NCBI GenBank assembly: GCA_027449605.1
Contig: DAIDLH010000094.1
Location: 1-32,116 of the forward strand
DNA length: 32,116 nucleotides
Direction: 5' to 3'
Source of the DNA: Candidatus Muproteobacteria bacterium
GTDB lineage: Bacteria > Pseudomonadota > Gammaproteobacteria > Acidiferrobacterales > Sulfurifustaceae
The position numbers and the translations under genes are program-made. Each line of letters begins with the position of its first letter. Positions within the stretch are counted from its first letter, which is position 1. Shown piece by piece: positions 1 through 8,126 of this stretch. The notes under the pieces were generated by a model. That model did not search any database. It saw only the letters and a list, made by a program, of their open reading frames with translations, and was not told where the DNA came from.

Positions 1-866
1 GCAACAAGGACGAGGCGCGCCGCCTGTACGAGACGCTGGCGCGCGATCGCAGCTACTACGGCTTCCTCGCCGCCGATCGCGTGGGCAAGGATTACTCCAT
101 GCAGCACACGAGCATCGAGGCGACGCCGGAGGAAGTGAGCGCGATGCTGGCGCGTCCCGGCATCCAGATGGCGCAGGAGCTGTACCTGACGGGCCAGGTC
201 ACCGACGCGCGCCGCCAGTGGAACTGGACCACGCGCCGCCTGAACAACCGCGACCTGGCCGTGGCCGCGGTGATCGCGCGCCAGTGGGGCTGGCATGACC
301 GCGCCATCCTCACGGTCGCGCGCAGCGACGAACAGGACGATCTCGAGCTGCGTTTCCCGCTGCTGTACCGCGACACGATCGAGGCCAACGCCACCGAGGT
401 CGGCATCGACCCGAGCTGGGTTTACGGCGTGGTGCGGCAGGAGTCGGCGTTCGTCGTGGACGCGCGCTCGCAGGCCGGCGCGCTCGGGCTGATGCAGCTG
501 ATGCCGTCGACCGGCCGGCTCACCGGGCGCAAGCTCAACATGCCGATCCGCAGCAGCCGCGCGCTGCTCAACATCGAAAATAATTTGCGCCTCGGCGTGA
601 GTTACCTGAAGGAAGTGCTCGGCCGCAACAACGGCAACCAGGTGCTGGCCACGGCCTCGTACAACGCCGGCCCGAACCGCGTGAATTCGTGGCTGCCGGA
701 CAAGAAGCTCGACGCCGACATCTGGGTCGAAACCATCCCGTTCGGCGAGACGCGCGACTACGTGAAAAACGTCATGTCCTATACCACCGTCTACGACCAC
801 CGTCTCGGCAGCCGCCCGGCGCGCCTGCAGGATCGCATGAAGAGCGTCTATCCCGCGGAAAAATGA
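1..866 (+). CDS. slt: Slt-type soluble lytic murein transglycosylase, C-terminal part (5' end outside window)
   Basis: Cleaves the glycan strands of peptidoglycan in the periplasm, forming 1,6-anhydromuramic acid ends. The frame is open from the window edge (codons from base 3), so this is the 3' part of a longer gene. The SLT catalytic domain is in the second half: RQESAF holds the catalytic Glu, followed by GALGLMQLMPST and ASYNAGPNRVNSW, the usual three conserved blocks. The upstream part (YYGFLAADR) matches the helical linker region of Slt70 enzymes. A GTG at 81 is not the true start, because the family-like sequence continues upstream of it. No intrinsic terminator follows. The family is certain; the full length cannot be seen. 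Confidence 0.9.
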   Translation, partial: NKDEARRLYETLARDRSYYGFLAADRVGKDYSMQHTSIEATPEEVSAMLARPGIQMAQELYLTGQVTDARRQWNWTTRRLNNRDLAVAAVIARQWGWHDRAILTVARSDEQDDLELRFPLLYRDTIEANATEVGIDPSWVYGVVRQESAFVVDARSQAGALGLMQLMPSTGRLTGRKLNMPIRSSRALLNIENNLRLGVSYLKEVLGRNNGNQVLATASYNAGPNRVNSWLPDKKLDADIWVETIPFGETRDYVKNVMSYTTVYDHRLGSRPARLQDRMKSVYPAEK

Positions 867-1020
867 GGGCCGGCGCGGATCACGCCCCGCGCGCCCCGAT
901 CAGGGCCGTTCAGCCGGATTTCGTTGATATACACTTTCAGTGTCGGTTCGGCCGCCGGTCAATTCCGCTCCACGGGCCGCGACCTGGAATCCGCCGCTGC
1001 TTCGTGGCAAGGACTCTGAC

Positions 1021-2214
1021 ATGAAGGGGGAAGCTCCCTTGAATCTGGAAAAGCGCGTCTTTCTTCTGGAAAGCGAACTGCGCGACCGCGAAATCGAGGT
1101 TTCGCTGCTCAAGGAAACCGCCGAGGCGATCAGCGGCGAACTGGACCTGCAGAAAGTTTTTCAGTTGGCGGTGGAGCGCGCGCGGAGTCTCATCATGGCC
1201 GAAACCGTGCTGCTGCCGGTACTGGACGGGAACCGGGCCGAGTATACCTATCGGGCCGGCTGCGGCAAGGACGCGGACGAGATCGTGGGCCAGTCGCTGC
1301 CGCTGGAGCTCGGAATCTGCGGCTGGGTGTGGCGCCACAAGCGCCCGTGGTGGCACGGTGTGCTGACCGAGCTCGACGAAGCCGAGCGCAACAAATGGGA
1401 GAAAGAGGCGGGCAGCATCATTCTCGTGCCGCTCATCGGCAAACGCCGCTTCCTCGGCGGTCTGGCCGGCATCAACAAAATCGGCGGCGGGGATTTCACC
1501 AAACGCGATCTCGACCTGCTCTCGCTCTTCGCCAATCAGGTCAGTTTCGCCGTCGAGAATGCCGCGTTGTTCGATCAGCTGAACAAGATCAAGGAGGAAA
1601 CCGAGGCCTACCAGCGCGAGATGCAGGCGTTGAACACCGAACTGGAAAGGCGCGTGGCGCAACGCACCTCGGCCCTGGCCGACGCGGTCAAGGAGCTCGA
1701 ACACCTGGCGCTGCACGACATGCTGACCGACCTGCCGAACCGCTCGCTGGTCGAGGACCGCTTGCAGCAGAGCATCCACATCGCGCGGCGCGAGAAGAAG
1801 GCGCTGTCGTTCCTCATGGTCGACCTCGACCGGTTCCAGGAGGTCAACGACCGTTACGGCCACGACGTGGGCGACGGTTTGCTGAAACAGATCGCCATGC
1901 GCCTGCGGCGCGTCCTGCGCCAGTCGGACACCGCCGGCCGGCTCGGCGGCGACGAGTTTGCGTTCGTGCTTCCGTCCACCGACGCCGCCGGCGCGATGAA
2001 GGTCGCGGAGAAACTGCTCCAGGTCCTGGAGCCGCCGTTCAAGGTCGGCGACAAAACGATCCGCTGCGCGTGCCGCATCGGCATCGCGACGTATCCGGAG
2101 CACGGCGTGGACGTTGCCGCGCTGTGCAATCGCGCGGACGCGGCGATGCGCGTCGCCAAGCGCGACAAGCGGGGATATTCGGTTTATCGTCCGGGAGACG
2201 AGACGGACGCCTGA
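1021..2214 (+). CDS. GAF-GGDEF diguanylate cyclase
   Basis: Predicted to make cyclic di-GMP from two GTP. The protein is 397 aa and lacks a membrane segment, so it is probably cytosolic. A short N-terminal coiled coil leads into a GAF sensor domain (about residues 35-190), then a heptad-rich linker (about 190-230) and the GGDEF domain. The active-site motif GGDEF is intact at residues 309-313. RQSD lies five residues before it, which fits the RxxD inhibitory I-site, so product feedback inhibition is likely. There is no EAL or HD-GYP domain. ATG 1021 was chosen over an upstream in-frame start at 940 because an AAGGA ribosome-binding site precedes it and the upstream residues look non-coding. 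The ligand of the GAF domain is unknown. Confidence 0.92.
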   Translation: MKGEAPLNLEKRVFLLESELRDREIEVSLLKETAEAISGELDLQKVFQLAVERARSLIMAETVLLPVLDGNRAEYTYRAGCGKDADEIVGQSLPLELGICGWVWRHKRPWWHGVLTELDEAERNKWEKEAGSIILVPLIGKRRFLGGLAGINKIGGGDFTKRDLDLLSLFANQVSFAVENAALFDQLNKIKEETEAYQREMQALNTELERRVAQRTSALADAVKELEHLALHDMLTDLPNRSLVEDRLQQSIHIARREKKALSFLMVDLDRFQEVNDRYGHDVGDGLLKQIAMRLRRVLRQSDTAGRLGGDEFAFVLPSTDAAGAMKVAEKLLQVLEPPFKVGDKTIRCACRIGIATYPEHGVDVAALCNRADAAMRVAKRDKRGYSVYRPGDETDA

Positions 2215-2220
2215 CGGCGC

Positions 2221-2249
2221 TTGACCCCGCCCGCCGGGGCGAGTAGAAC
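2221..2249 (+). promoter_or_regulatory. Candidate sigma-70 promoter for the NDUFA9-like gene
   Basis: TTGACC (2221-2226) and TAGAAC (2244-2249) are separated by 17 bp. Transcription would begin near 2256, at the edge of the hairpin at 2253-2277. Confidence 0.4.
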
Positions 2250-2252
2250 TTC

Positions 2253-2277
2253 ACGGGTATTTCTTTCCAATACCCGT
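2253..2277 (+). promoter_or_regulatory. Perfect stem-loop abutting a start codon
   Basis: ACGGGTATT (2253-2261) pairs perfectly with AATACCCGT (2269-2277) across a 7-nt loop. Only one base separates the stem from the ATG at 2279. No Shine-Dalgarno sequence is visible, so the hairpin occupies the place of the ribosome-binding site. No T-run follows, so it is a poor terminator candidate. Confidence 0.5.
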
Positions 2278-2278
2278 C

Positions 2279-3190
2279 ATGTCCTTCCACAAAATCTGTC
2301 TGCTGGGCGGCGCCGGCTTCGTCGGCCGGCGTCTCGCCGCGCGCCTGTCCGAATCCGGTCACGACGTCGTCATCCTCACGCGCCACCGCGAGCGTCGGCG
2401 CGAGCTGCTGGTGCTGCCCACCGTGCGGCTGGTGCAGGGCGACGTGCACGACGCGTCGTTCCTGCGCAGCCAGTTCACCGGCCGCGACAGCGTCATCAAC
2501 CTGGTCGGCATTCTCAACGAGCCGGGCCGCGACGGCCGCGGCTTCGCGCGGGCGCACGCGGAACTGCCGGAAAAAATCGTCGAGGCCTGCCGCCAGACGG
2601 GCGTGCCGCGACTGCTGCACATGAGCGCGCTGCACGCCTCGCCGGCCGCGCCGAGCCAGTACCTGCGCACCAAGGCGCTGGGCGAGGAGGCGGTGCTGCG
2701 CGCCGCCGGCCCGGATTTTTACGTCACCGGATTCCGTCCCTCGGTCATCTTCGGACCCGGCGACGGTTTCCTGAACCGCTTCGCCGGGTTGCTGCGTCTC
2801 GCCCCCGGCGTGTTCCCGCTGGCCTGTCCCGAGGCGCGCTTCCAGCCGGTATACGTCGAGGACGTGGTGCGCGCATTCGTGGAGTCGCTCGACAACCATC
2901 ATACTTTCGGCAACCGTTACGATCTCTGCGGTCCGAAGGTATACTCGCTGCGCGAGATCGTGGAATACGTGGCGAAGCTCATCGACAAGCGCGTGTGCAT
3001 CGTCGGCCTGAACGATGCGTTTTCGTTGCTCCAGGCCGCGGTGTTCGAATTCGCCCCCGGCAAGCCGTTCTCGCTCGACAATTATCGGTCGCTGCAAATC
3101 GACAGCGTGTGCGACAAAGGTTTTCCCGAGGTGTTCGGCGTCACGCCGGCGAGCCTCGAGGAAATCGCGCCCGGCTATCTGCACAAGTAA
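2279..3190 (+). CDS. NDUFA9-like NAD(P)-binding epimerase/dehydratase-family protein
   Basis: This 303-aa protein is an atypical short-chain dehydrogenase of the kind usually annotated as complex I NDUFA9-subunit family. The N terminus carries the Rossmann dinucleotide motif GGAGFVG right after the first strand, followed by a conserved Arg-rich helix. INLVGILN and the FRPSVIFGPGDGFLNRF block are typical of NmrA/NDUFA9-like members. The protein has no signal peptide. The strict Tyr-x3-Lys active site is not obvious, which agrees with a non-enzymatic or NADPH-sensing role, but that is inference. The start is fixed by how close the Rossmann motif is to ATG 2279. It has its own candidate promoter and an unusual hairpin in place of a ribosome-binding site. 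It converges on the aminopeptidase gene with a 32-bp gap. Confidence 0.85.
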   Translation: MSFHKICLLGGAGFVGRRLAARLSESGHDVVILTRHRERRRELLVLPTVRLVQGDVHDASFLRSQFTGRDSVINLVGILNEPGRDGRGFARAHAELPEKIVEACRQTGVPRLLHMSALHASPAAPSQYLRTKALGEEAVLRAAGPDFYVTGFRPSVIFGPGDGFLNRFAGLLRLAPGVFPLACPEARFQPVYVEDVVRAFVESLDNHHTFGNRYDLCGPKVYSLREIVEYVAKLIDKRVCIVGLNDAFSLLQAAVFEFAPGKPFSLDNYRSLQIDSVCDKGFPEVFGVTPASLEEIAPGYLHK

Positions 3191-3222
3191 AAACACAATG
3201 GACAGGACTCGCGGGATGGAAA

Positions 3223-4263
3223 TCAGAACTTTTCCAGAGCCGCGGCGCGTTCAGCTTTCGACAGATTCGCTATTTCGTTTACCGAGCGGTAGAAAGCCCC
3301 GAGATCGCCGCCCCGTTGCGCCAGCAGTTTCTGAAACGCCGCGACATACTGATTGTACAAACCGATCGCGGCCAGATGCGCGTTGTTGAGGTCCTGCTTG
3401 AACCAGTTGTCGAAGGCCGCATAGCCGCTCCAGCCCGTTTTCAGTTTTGCATAATCGCTTCGCAATTCTTCGAACACCCGTGTTTTCGCGACGCGTTTTT
3501 CCGCATCGCCCAGGTTCGAGGCATAGATTTCCCGGAGCCGTGCGCGGTGTTTCAGCACCAGCGCAATGAATTCCTCGCGCCGCCGGGTTTTCAGCCGGTA
3601 GGCATCGGCTTCTTTTGCCTTGCCGCTTTGCCGAAACCAGCGCTTGACGCCTTCCAGTTCCACCGTCGTGGCGAAGGATTCGTTGAAGGCCGTGTCGCCG
3701 GCGACGTAGAGAACCTGATGCGCCAGCTCGTGAAACAGCAGGCCCGCGAGTGCGGCCTCGGAGCGGTGGATGAAAGTGTTGAGCAGCGGGTCGTTGAACC
3801 AGCCGAGCGTGGAATAGGCCGGCACGCCGCCGATGTAAACGTCGTCGCCTTTCTGTTTGAGGCTCGCGGCGAATCGCTCTGCCTGGTCGCGCGCGAAGTA
3901 GCCGCGGTAGGGCACGCAGCCGGCGACGATGAAACACCACTGCTTCGGTTCGAGCGACAATTCCGGCGCAGCGAACACGTCCCACGCCGCGAACGGCCGT
4001 TCCAGGTTGGCATAAGAGCGATAGCTGCGGTTGTCCGGCAGCCGCAACTCGCGGCTGGCGAATTCGCGCAGGCGTTGCGCCAGTTCGAGTTGGCGGCGCG
4101 TATCCGGCGGCGTGGCGGGGTCGGCGAGCAGTTCCTCGACGGGACGGCGTTTCGTCAGCATTTCCATCTGCCCCGACACGGCCTGGGCGTAGTAGAGCGG
4201 GCCGGCGCAGCCGCTGAGAACCGCGAGCAGCAACAGGGCGGGGAAACGCGGGAAGTATTTCAT
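3223..4263 (-). CDS. Predicted zinc aminopeptidase, lipoprotein (COG4324 type)
   Basis: A 346-aa exported protein. The N terminus has a short hydrophobic signal with lipobox LSGC, giving a lipidated Cys19, so it is probably membrane-anchored. The central HELAHQ motif is the HExxH zinc-binding and catalytic site of a gluzincin-like peptidase, with NESFATTVE downstream as the likely third-ligand region. This matches the predicted aminopeptidase family (Pfam Aminopep). The conserved PAYSTLGWFNDPLLNTF block before the zinc motif is characteristic. ATG 4263 is chosen because the signal peptide begins there; longer in-frame readings run into cca on the other strand. It is divergent from cca with only 45 bp between the two starts. 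The substrate is unknown. Confidence 0.85.
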   Translation of the reverse strand: MKYFPRFPALLLLAVLSGCAGPLYYAQAVSGQMEMLTKRRPVEELLADPATPPDTRRQLELAQRLREFASRELRLPDNRSYRSYANLERPFAAWDVFAAPELSLEPKQWCFIVAGCVPYRGYFARDQAERFAASLKQKGDDVYIGGVPAYSTLGWFNDPLLNTFIHRSEAALAGLLFHELAHQVLYVAGDTAFNESFATTVELEGVKRWFRQSGKAKEADAYRLKTRRREEFIALVLKHRARLREIYASNLGDAEKRVAKTRVFEELRSDYAKLKTGWSGYAAFDNWFKQDLNNAHLAAIGLYNQYVAAFQKLLAQRGGDLGAFYRSVNEIANLSKAERAAALEKF

Positions 4264-4272
4264 GCATCCTAC

Positions 4273-4302
4273 TTGGCGTCGGTGGCATCCACACATTAGC
4301 AT
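4273..4302 (+). promoter_or_regulatory. Candidate promoter placing the cca start at or near the mRNA 5' end
   Basis: TTGGCG (4273-4278), an 18-bp spacer and TAGCAT (4297-4302) lie only 6 nt before the cca ATG at 4309, which has no Shine-Dalgarno sequence. Initiation from here would give a leaderless mRNA. Each hexamer matches consensus at 4 of 6 positions. Confidence 0.3.
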
Positions 4303-4308
4303 GGCGAT

Positions 4309-5553
4309 ATGAAAATTTATCTCGTCGGCGGCGCGGTGCGCGACAAGCTCCTCGGCCTGCCGGTCCAGGACCGCGATTACGTCGTGGTCGGCGCGACGCC
4401 GGAGGAAATGGTGGCGCAGGGCTTCAAGCCGGTGGGCGCGGATTTCCCCGTGTTCCTCCATCCCGAAACCAAAGAGGAGTATGCGCTGGCGCGCACCGAG
4501 CGCAAATCGGGTCACGGCTACAAGGGCTTCAAGGTGTATGCCGCGCCGGACGTGACGCTGGAGGACGACCTGCGCCGGCGCGACCTCACGATCAACGCCA
4601 TGGCCGAAGACGAACAGGGCCGGTTGGTCGACCCCTTCGGCGGCGCCGGGGATTTGCGCAACGGCGTATTGCGACACGTATCCGATGCGTTCGCCGAAGA
4701 CCCGGTGCGCATCCTGCGCGTGGCGCGCTTCGCGGCGCGCTACGCCAAGTGGGGCTTCCACGTGGCGCACGGCACTAACCAGCTCATGCGCCGGATGGTC
4801 GAGTCCGGCGAAGTGGATCATCTGGTGGCGGAACGCGTGTGGGCGGAAATGGAACGCGCACTCGGCGAGGACAGGCCCTCGCGCTTCTTCGAAGTGCTGC
4901 GCGGTTGCGGGGCCTTGCAGCGTCTGTTTCCGGAGATCGACGCGCTGTTCGGCGTGCCGCAACCGGAAAAACATCATCCGGAAGTGGACACCGGCGTGCA
5001 CGTGATGCTGGTGCTCGACGCCGCGGCGAAGCTCTCGCCCGACACGCGCGTACGCTTCGCGGCGCTGATGCACGATCTCGGCAAGGGCAATACGCCGAAA
5101 GAGGAATGGCCGCAGCACATCGGTCACGAAGGGCGCGGCGCCGAACTGGTGAAAAATTTCTGTCAGCGGTTTCGCGTGCCGAACGAGCACCGCGATGTGG
5201 CGCTGATCGCCGCGCGTTTTCACGCGCACTGTCACCGGATCGCCGAGCTGCGGCCGGCGACCGTGGTCGACACGCTCGAGGCCATGGACGCGTTCCGCCG
5301 GCCGGAGCGGGCGGATATGTTCGTCACCGCCTGCGAGGCCGATTTCCGCGGCCGTCACGGCAGCGAGGACAAGCCCTATCCCCAGGCCGGGCTTTTCCGG
5401 AGCGTGTTCGCCGCCGCGCGCGCGGTCGATACGTCGGTTATCGCCGCCGCCGGCGGAAACGGCCCCGACATCGGCGCGCGCATCCGCGAGGCGCGCATCG
5501 CCGCCGTGCGCCAGGTGTTATCATTGTCTTCCTCCCGCCCGTCCGGAACCTAG
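4309..5553 (+). CDS. cca: CCA-adding tRNA nucleotidyltransferase with HD domain
   Basis: Adds or repairs the 3'-terminal CCA of tRNAs from CTP and ATP in the cytosol. At 414 aa it is close to the E. coli multifunctional enzyme. The N terminus has GGAVRDKLLG (nucleotide-binding G-motif) and RDYVVVG (catalytic carboxylates expected nearby). RRDLTINAMA is the conserved flexible-loop block, followed by RILRVARFAARYA. The C-terminal half carries an HD phosphohydrolase domain with ALMHDLGKG, which in E. coli gives 2'-phosphatase and 2',3'-cyclic phosphodiesterase activity. That domain marks the gammaproteobacterial class of the enzyme. The start has no Shine-Dalgarno and sits 6 nt from a possible -10. 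The DsrE-like gene follows 15 bp after its stop. Confidence 0.96.
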   Translation: MKIYLVGGAVRDKLLGLPVQDRDYVVVGATPEEMVAQGFKPVGADFPVFLHPETKEEYALARTERKSGHGYKGFKVYAAPDVTLEDDLRRRDLTINAMAEDEQGRLVDPFGGAGDLRNGVLRHVSDAFAEDPVRILRVARFAARYAKWGFHVAHGTNQLMRRMVESGEVDHLVAERVWAEMERALGEDRPSRFFEVLRGCGALQRLFPEIDALFGVPQPEKHHPEVDTGVHVMLVLDAAAKLSPDTRVRFAALMHDLGKGNTPKEEWPQHIGHEGRGAELVKNFCQRFRVPNEHRDVALIAARFHAHCHRIAELRPATVVDTLEAMDAFRRPERADMFVTACEADFRGRHGSEDKPYPQAGLFRSVFAAARAVDTSVIAAAGGNGPDIGARIREARIAAVRQVLSLSSSRPSGT

Positions 5554-5568
5554 TCAGGAAGGTGCATC

Positions 5569-6093
5569 ATGACCAAAAGACTGTTTAATTCGTTGCCGCG
5601 GATGTTCGCGGCCATGTTCGTGTTATGGGCGGCCGGCAGCCTGAATGCGCCGGCGGCCGAACCGCCGGCGGCAAAACCGAAGGACGACGTGGTCAAGGTG
5701 GTGTACCACGCCGATTTCGCCGACCCGCGCCGCTTCAGCGCCATGCTGACCAACATCCATAACATGGTGTCGACCTATCAGGCCGAGCTGATGGACTACG
5801 ACGTGCGCATCGTATTCGTCTCCTGGGGCATCCGCTTCGTGACCGAGGACAGGCTCGCCGGAACGCCGTTCGCCGAGGACGCCGCGCTCAAGCAGCGGCG
5901 CGCGGACCTGCTGGCGCGGCTGGCGACGCTGCGCGACACGCAGGGCGTGAAGCTCGAGGTCTGCGGCATCACCCGCGAACAGATCGGCCTGGATGAAAAG
6001 AAGCTCATTCCCGGCGTGACCGTCGTCCGCTCCGGCGTGGTGCGCATCGCCGAGCTGCAGCGCCAGGGCTTCGCCTACCTCAAGGTGGAGTAG
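5569..6093 (+). CDS. DsrE-like exported protein
   Basis: A 174-aa protein with an N-terminal signal sequence (basic start, hydrophobic stretch at about 12-24, cleavage likely after APAA), so probably periplasmic. The mature part has the DsrE/YchN-like layout: [13 protein letters not shown], then a helix with NIHNMV, then [10 protein letters not shown], and a single Cys in [13 protein letters not shown] near the C-terminal third, in the region where sulfur-carrying relatives keep a reactive cysteine. Family members are often linked to sulfur or thiol chemistry, but the substrate cannot be read from sequence. An AGGAAGG ribosome-binding site precedes ATG 5569. It lies between cca (15 bp) and rimO (5 bp), so all three are probably co-transcribed. 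Confidence 0.75.
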   Translation: MTKRLFNSLPRMFAAMFVLWAAGSLNAPAAEPPAAKPKDDVVKVVYHADFADPRRFSAMLTNIHNMVSTYQAELMDYDVRIVFVSWGIRFVTEDRLAGTPFAEDAALKQRRADLLARLATLRDTQGVKLEVCGITREQIGLDEKKLIPGVTVVRSGVVRIAELQRQGFAYLKVE

Positions 6094-6098
6094 CCCGC

Positions 6099-7460
6099 AT
6101 GTCCAAGGCAGTAACCTCGCGACCGGCCGCACAGGCCGGCACCGCCTCCGTTCCCCGGGTCGGGTTCGTGAGTCTCGGCTGCCCCAAGGCGCTGGTGGAT
6201 TCCGAACGCATCCTGACGCAACTGCGCGCCGAGGGCTACGCGATCTCGCCCGACTACGAAGGCGCCGATCTCGTCGTGGTCAACACCTGCGGGTTCATCG
6301 ACGCCGCGGTCGAGGAGTCGCTCGACGCCATCGGCGAGGCGCTGGCCGAGAACGGGCGCGTGATCGTCACCGGCTGCCTCGGCGCGAAGGGCGACATCGT
6401 CAAGCAGACCCATCCGCAGGTGCTGGCCGTCACCGGCCCGCACGCGCTCGAGGAAGTCATGCAGTCGGTGCACGCACATCTGCCCAAGCCGCATGACCCG
6501 TACACCGACCTGGTGCCGCCGGCCGGCATCAAGCTCACGCCGCGGCATTACGCCTACCTCAAGATCGCCGAGGGCTGCAACCACCGCTGCACGTTCTGCA
6601 TCATTCCCTCGATGCGCGGCGATCTCGTGAGCCGCGACATCGGCGAGGTCATGCAGGAAGCGGAGAACCTGGTGCAGAGCGGCGTGAAGGAACTGCTGGT
6701 GATCTCGCAGGACACCAGCGCCTACGGCGTGGACGTGAAATACCGCCCCGGTTTCTGGCACGGCCGGCCGGTCAAGACGCGCATGACCGAGTTGGCGCGC
6801 GCCCTGGGCGAACTGGGCGTGTGGGTGCGGCTGCATTACGTCTATCCCTACCCGCACGTGGACGAGATCGTCCCGCTCATGGCGGAAGGAAAAATCCTGC
6901 CGTATCTCGACGTGCCGTTCCAGCATGCGAGCGCACGGATCCTGAAGCTCATGAAGCGTCCGGCCAGCGCCGAGAACAATCTGGCGCGCATCGAGTCGTG
7001 GCGCGCGATCTGTCCCGACATCACGCTGCGCTCGACTTTCATCGTCGGTTTCCCCGGCGAGGCCGAACGAGACTTCGAAGAACTGCTCGATTTCCTGCGC
7101 GCGGCGCAACTCGACCGCGTCGGTTGTTTCGCCTACTCGCCCGTGGAAGGCGCGACGGCCAATGCGCTGCCCGACGCGGTGCCGGAGGAGGTGAAACAGG
7201 AACGCCTCGCGCGCTTCATGCAATTGCAGGCGGAGATCTCCGCCGAAAAATTGCAGCGCAAGGTCGGCCAGGTTCTGACCGTGCTGGTGGACGGCATCGA
7301 GGAAGGCCAGGCGGTGGCCCGTTCCGGCGCTGATGCGCCCGAGATCGACGGCGTGGTGTATGTCGAAAACGCGCGCGAACTGAAACCGGGCGAGTTCTGC
7401 GAGGTCCGCGTCACCCGCGCCGGCGAGCACGACCTGTGGGGGAGACGGCTTAAGGTGTGA
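6099..7460 (+). CDS. rimO: Ribosomal protein S12 methylthiotransferase RimO
   Basis: A radical-SAM enzyme that inserts a methylthio group on the conserved Asp of ribosomal protein S12. It is 453 aa. The N-terminal UPF0004 domain has the three cysteines for the auxiliary 4Fe-4S cluster ([27 protein letters not shown]). The radical-SAM motif CNHRCTFC is CxxxCxxC, followed by the conserved [11 protein letters not shown]. The LDVPFQHAS and TFIVGFPGE blocks and a C-terminal TRAM-like domain ending in [18 protein letters not shown] complete the architecture. [10 protein letters not shown] and the SMRG block distinguish RimO from MiaB. The last 11 bp overlap the end of mtnC on the other strand. Confidence 0.95.
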   Translation: MSKAVTSRPAAQAGTASVPRVGFVSLGCPKALVDSERILTQLRAEGYAISPDYEGADLVVVNTCGFIDAAVEESLDAIGEALAENGRVIVTGCLGAKGDIVKQTHPQVLAVTGPHALEEVMQSVHAHLPKPHDPYTDLVPPAGIKLTPRHYAYLKIAEGCNHRCTFCIIPSMRGDLVSRDIGEVMQEAENLVQSGVKELLVISQDTSAYGVDVKYRPGFWHGRPVKTRMTELARALGELGVWVRLHYVYPYPHVDEIVPLMAEGKILPYLDVPFQHASARILKLMKRPASAENNLARIESWRAICPDITLRSTFIVGFPGEAERDFEELLDFLRAAQLDRVGCFAYSPVEGATANALPDAVPEEVKQERLARFMQLQAEISAEKLQRKVGQVLTVLVDGIEEGQAVARSGADAPEIDGVVYVENARELKPGEFCEVRVTRAGEHDLWGRRLKV

Positions 7461-8124
7461 TCTGGTCGAAGTTCCGCGCTTGGGGGTGCGCCGCTTTCGG
7501 GTCGACGGCCCCTTCCCGCACCAGCCATGTTGTTTGCATTCCCGCCGCGCGCGCGGCGTCGAGTTCTTCCCGGATATCGGAGAGGAACAGGATGTCCCGG
7601 GGCGCGGTGTCGATAGCTTCCGCGATCTTGCGGTAGGAACCGGCCTCGCGCTTGCTGCCGATGTTGGTGTCGAAATAGCCTGAAAACAGGGGCGTCAGGT
7701 CGTCGTAGTCGGTGTGCGCGAACAGCAGTTTCTGCGCTTGGACCGAGCCGGAGGAAAAAACGTAAAGCCCGATGCCGGCGGATTTCCATTTTTTCAGAAG
7801 CCGCACGGCGTCTTCGTACATGTGTCCCTTGAAATGGCTTTTCCTGTAACCGTCCTCCCAGATCATGCCTTGCAGACTCTTGAGCGGGGTGATTTTTTTA
7901 TCTTCCGCGATCCAGCCCAGCAGCTGTTCGATGGCTTCCTCCACGTCCAGATTCCTGCCGCTGAGGCGGCGTACCTCGTCAAGTTCCTTCCGCACCGCCG
8001 GCGTCTGCGCGTGCGCGCGCACGAACTCCGCCAGGTGCTCGCGCGAATAGGGGAACAGCACGTCTTTCACGAACGAGAGGGAAGAAGTGGTGCCTTCGAT
8101 ATCGGTGACGATGGCCTTGATCAT
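7450..8124 (-). CDS. mtnC: Acireductone synthase (enolase-phosphatase E1)
   Basis: In the methionine salvage pathway MtnC enolises and dephosphorylates 2,3-diketo-5-methylthiopentyl-1-phosphate to acireductone. The protein is 224 aa. The HAD motif I is [12 protein letters not shown] with nucleophile Asp8, in the form typical of MtnC. Motif II is in [15 protein letters not shown]; the C-terminal motif [19 protein letters not shown] includes the acidic pair and the conserved small-helix region. The start lies 2 bp after the stop of the upstream methyltransferase gene, so it is probably translated from the same message. The partner genes mtnB (dehydratase) and mtnD (dioxygenase), often adjacent in proteobacteria, are not next to it. 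It ends convergently with rimO with an 11-bp overlap. Confidence 0.95.
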   Translation of the reverse strand: MIKAIVTDIEGTTSSLSFVKDVLFPYSREHLAEFVRAHAQTPAVRKELDEVRRLSGRNLDVEEAIEQLLGWIAEDKKITPLKSLQGMIWEDGYRKSHFKGHMYEDAVRLLKKWKSAGIGLYVFSSGSVQAQKLLFAHTDYDDLTPLFSGYFDTNIGSKREAGSYRKIAEAIDTAPRDILFLSDIREELDAARAAGMQTTWLVREGAVDPKAAHPQARNFDQITP

Positions 8125-8126
8125 TT

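Noticed and set aside
905-933. Promoter for the GGDEF gene at TATACA (928-933)
   Set aside because: No -35-like sequence lies 16-18 bp upstream, so the match is too weak to list.
2221-4299. Long plus-strand reading frame of 692 codons across the NDUFA9-like gene and opposite the aminopeptidase gene
   Set aside because: It is Arg/Ala/Pro-rich shadow coding in GC-rich DNA; the genes in the other frames have clear domains and motifs.
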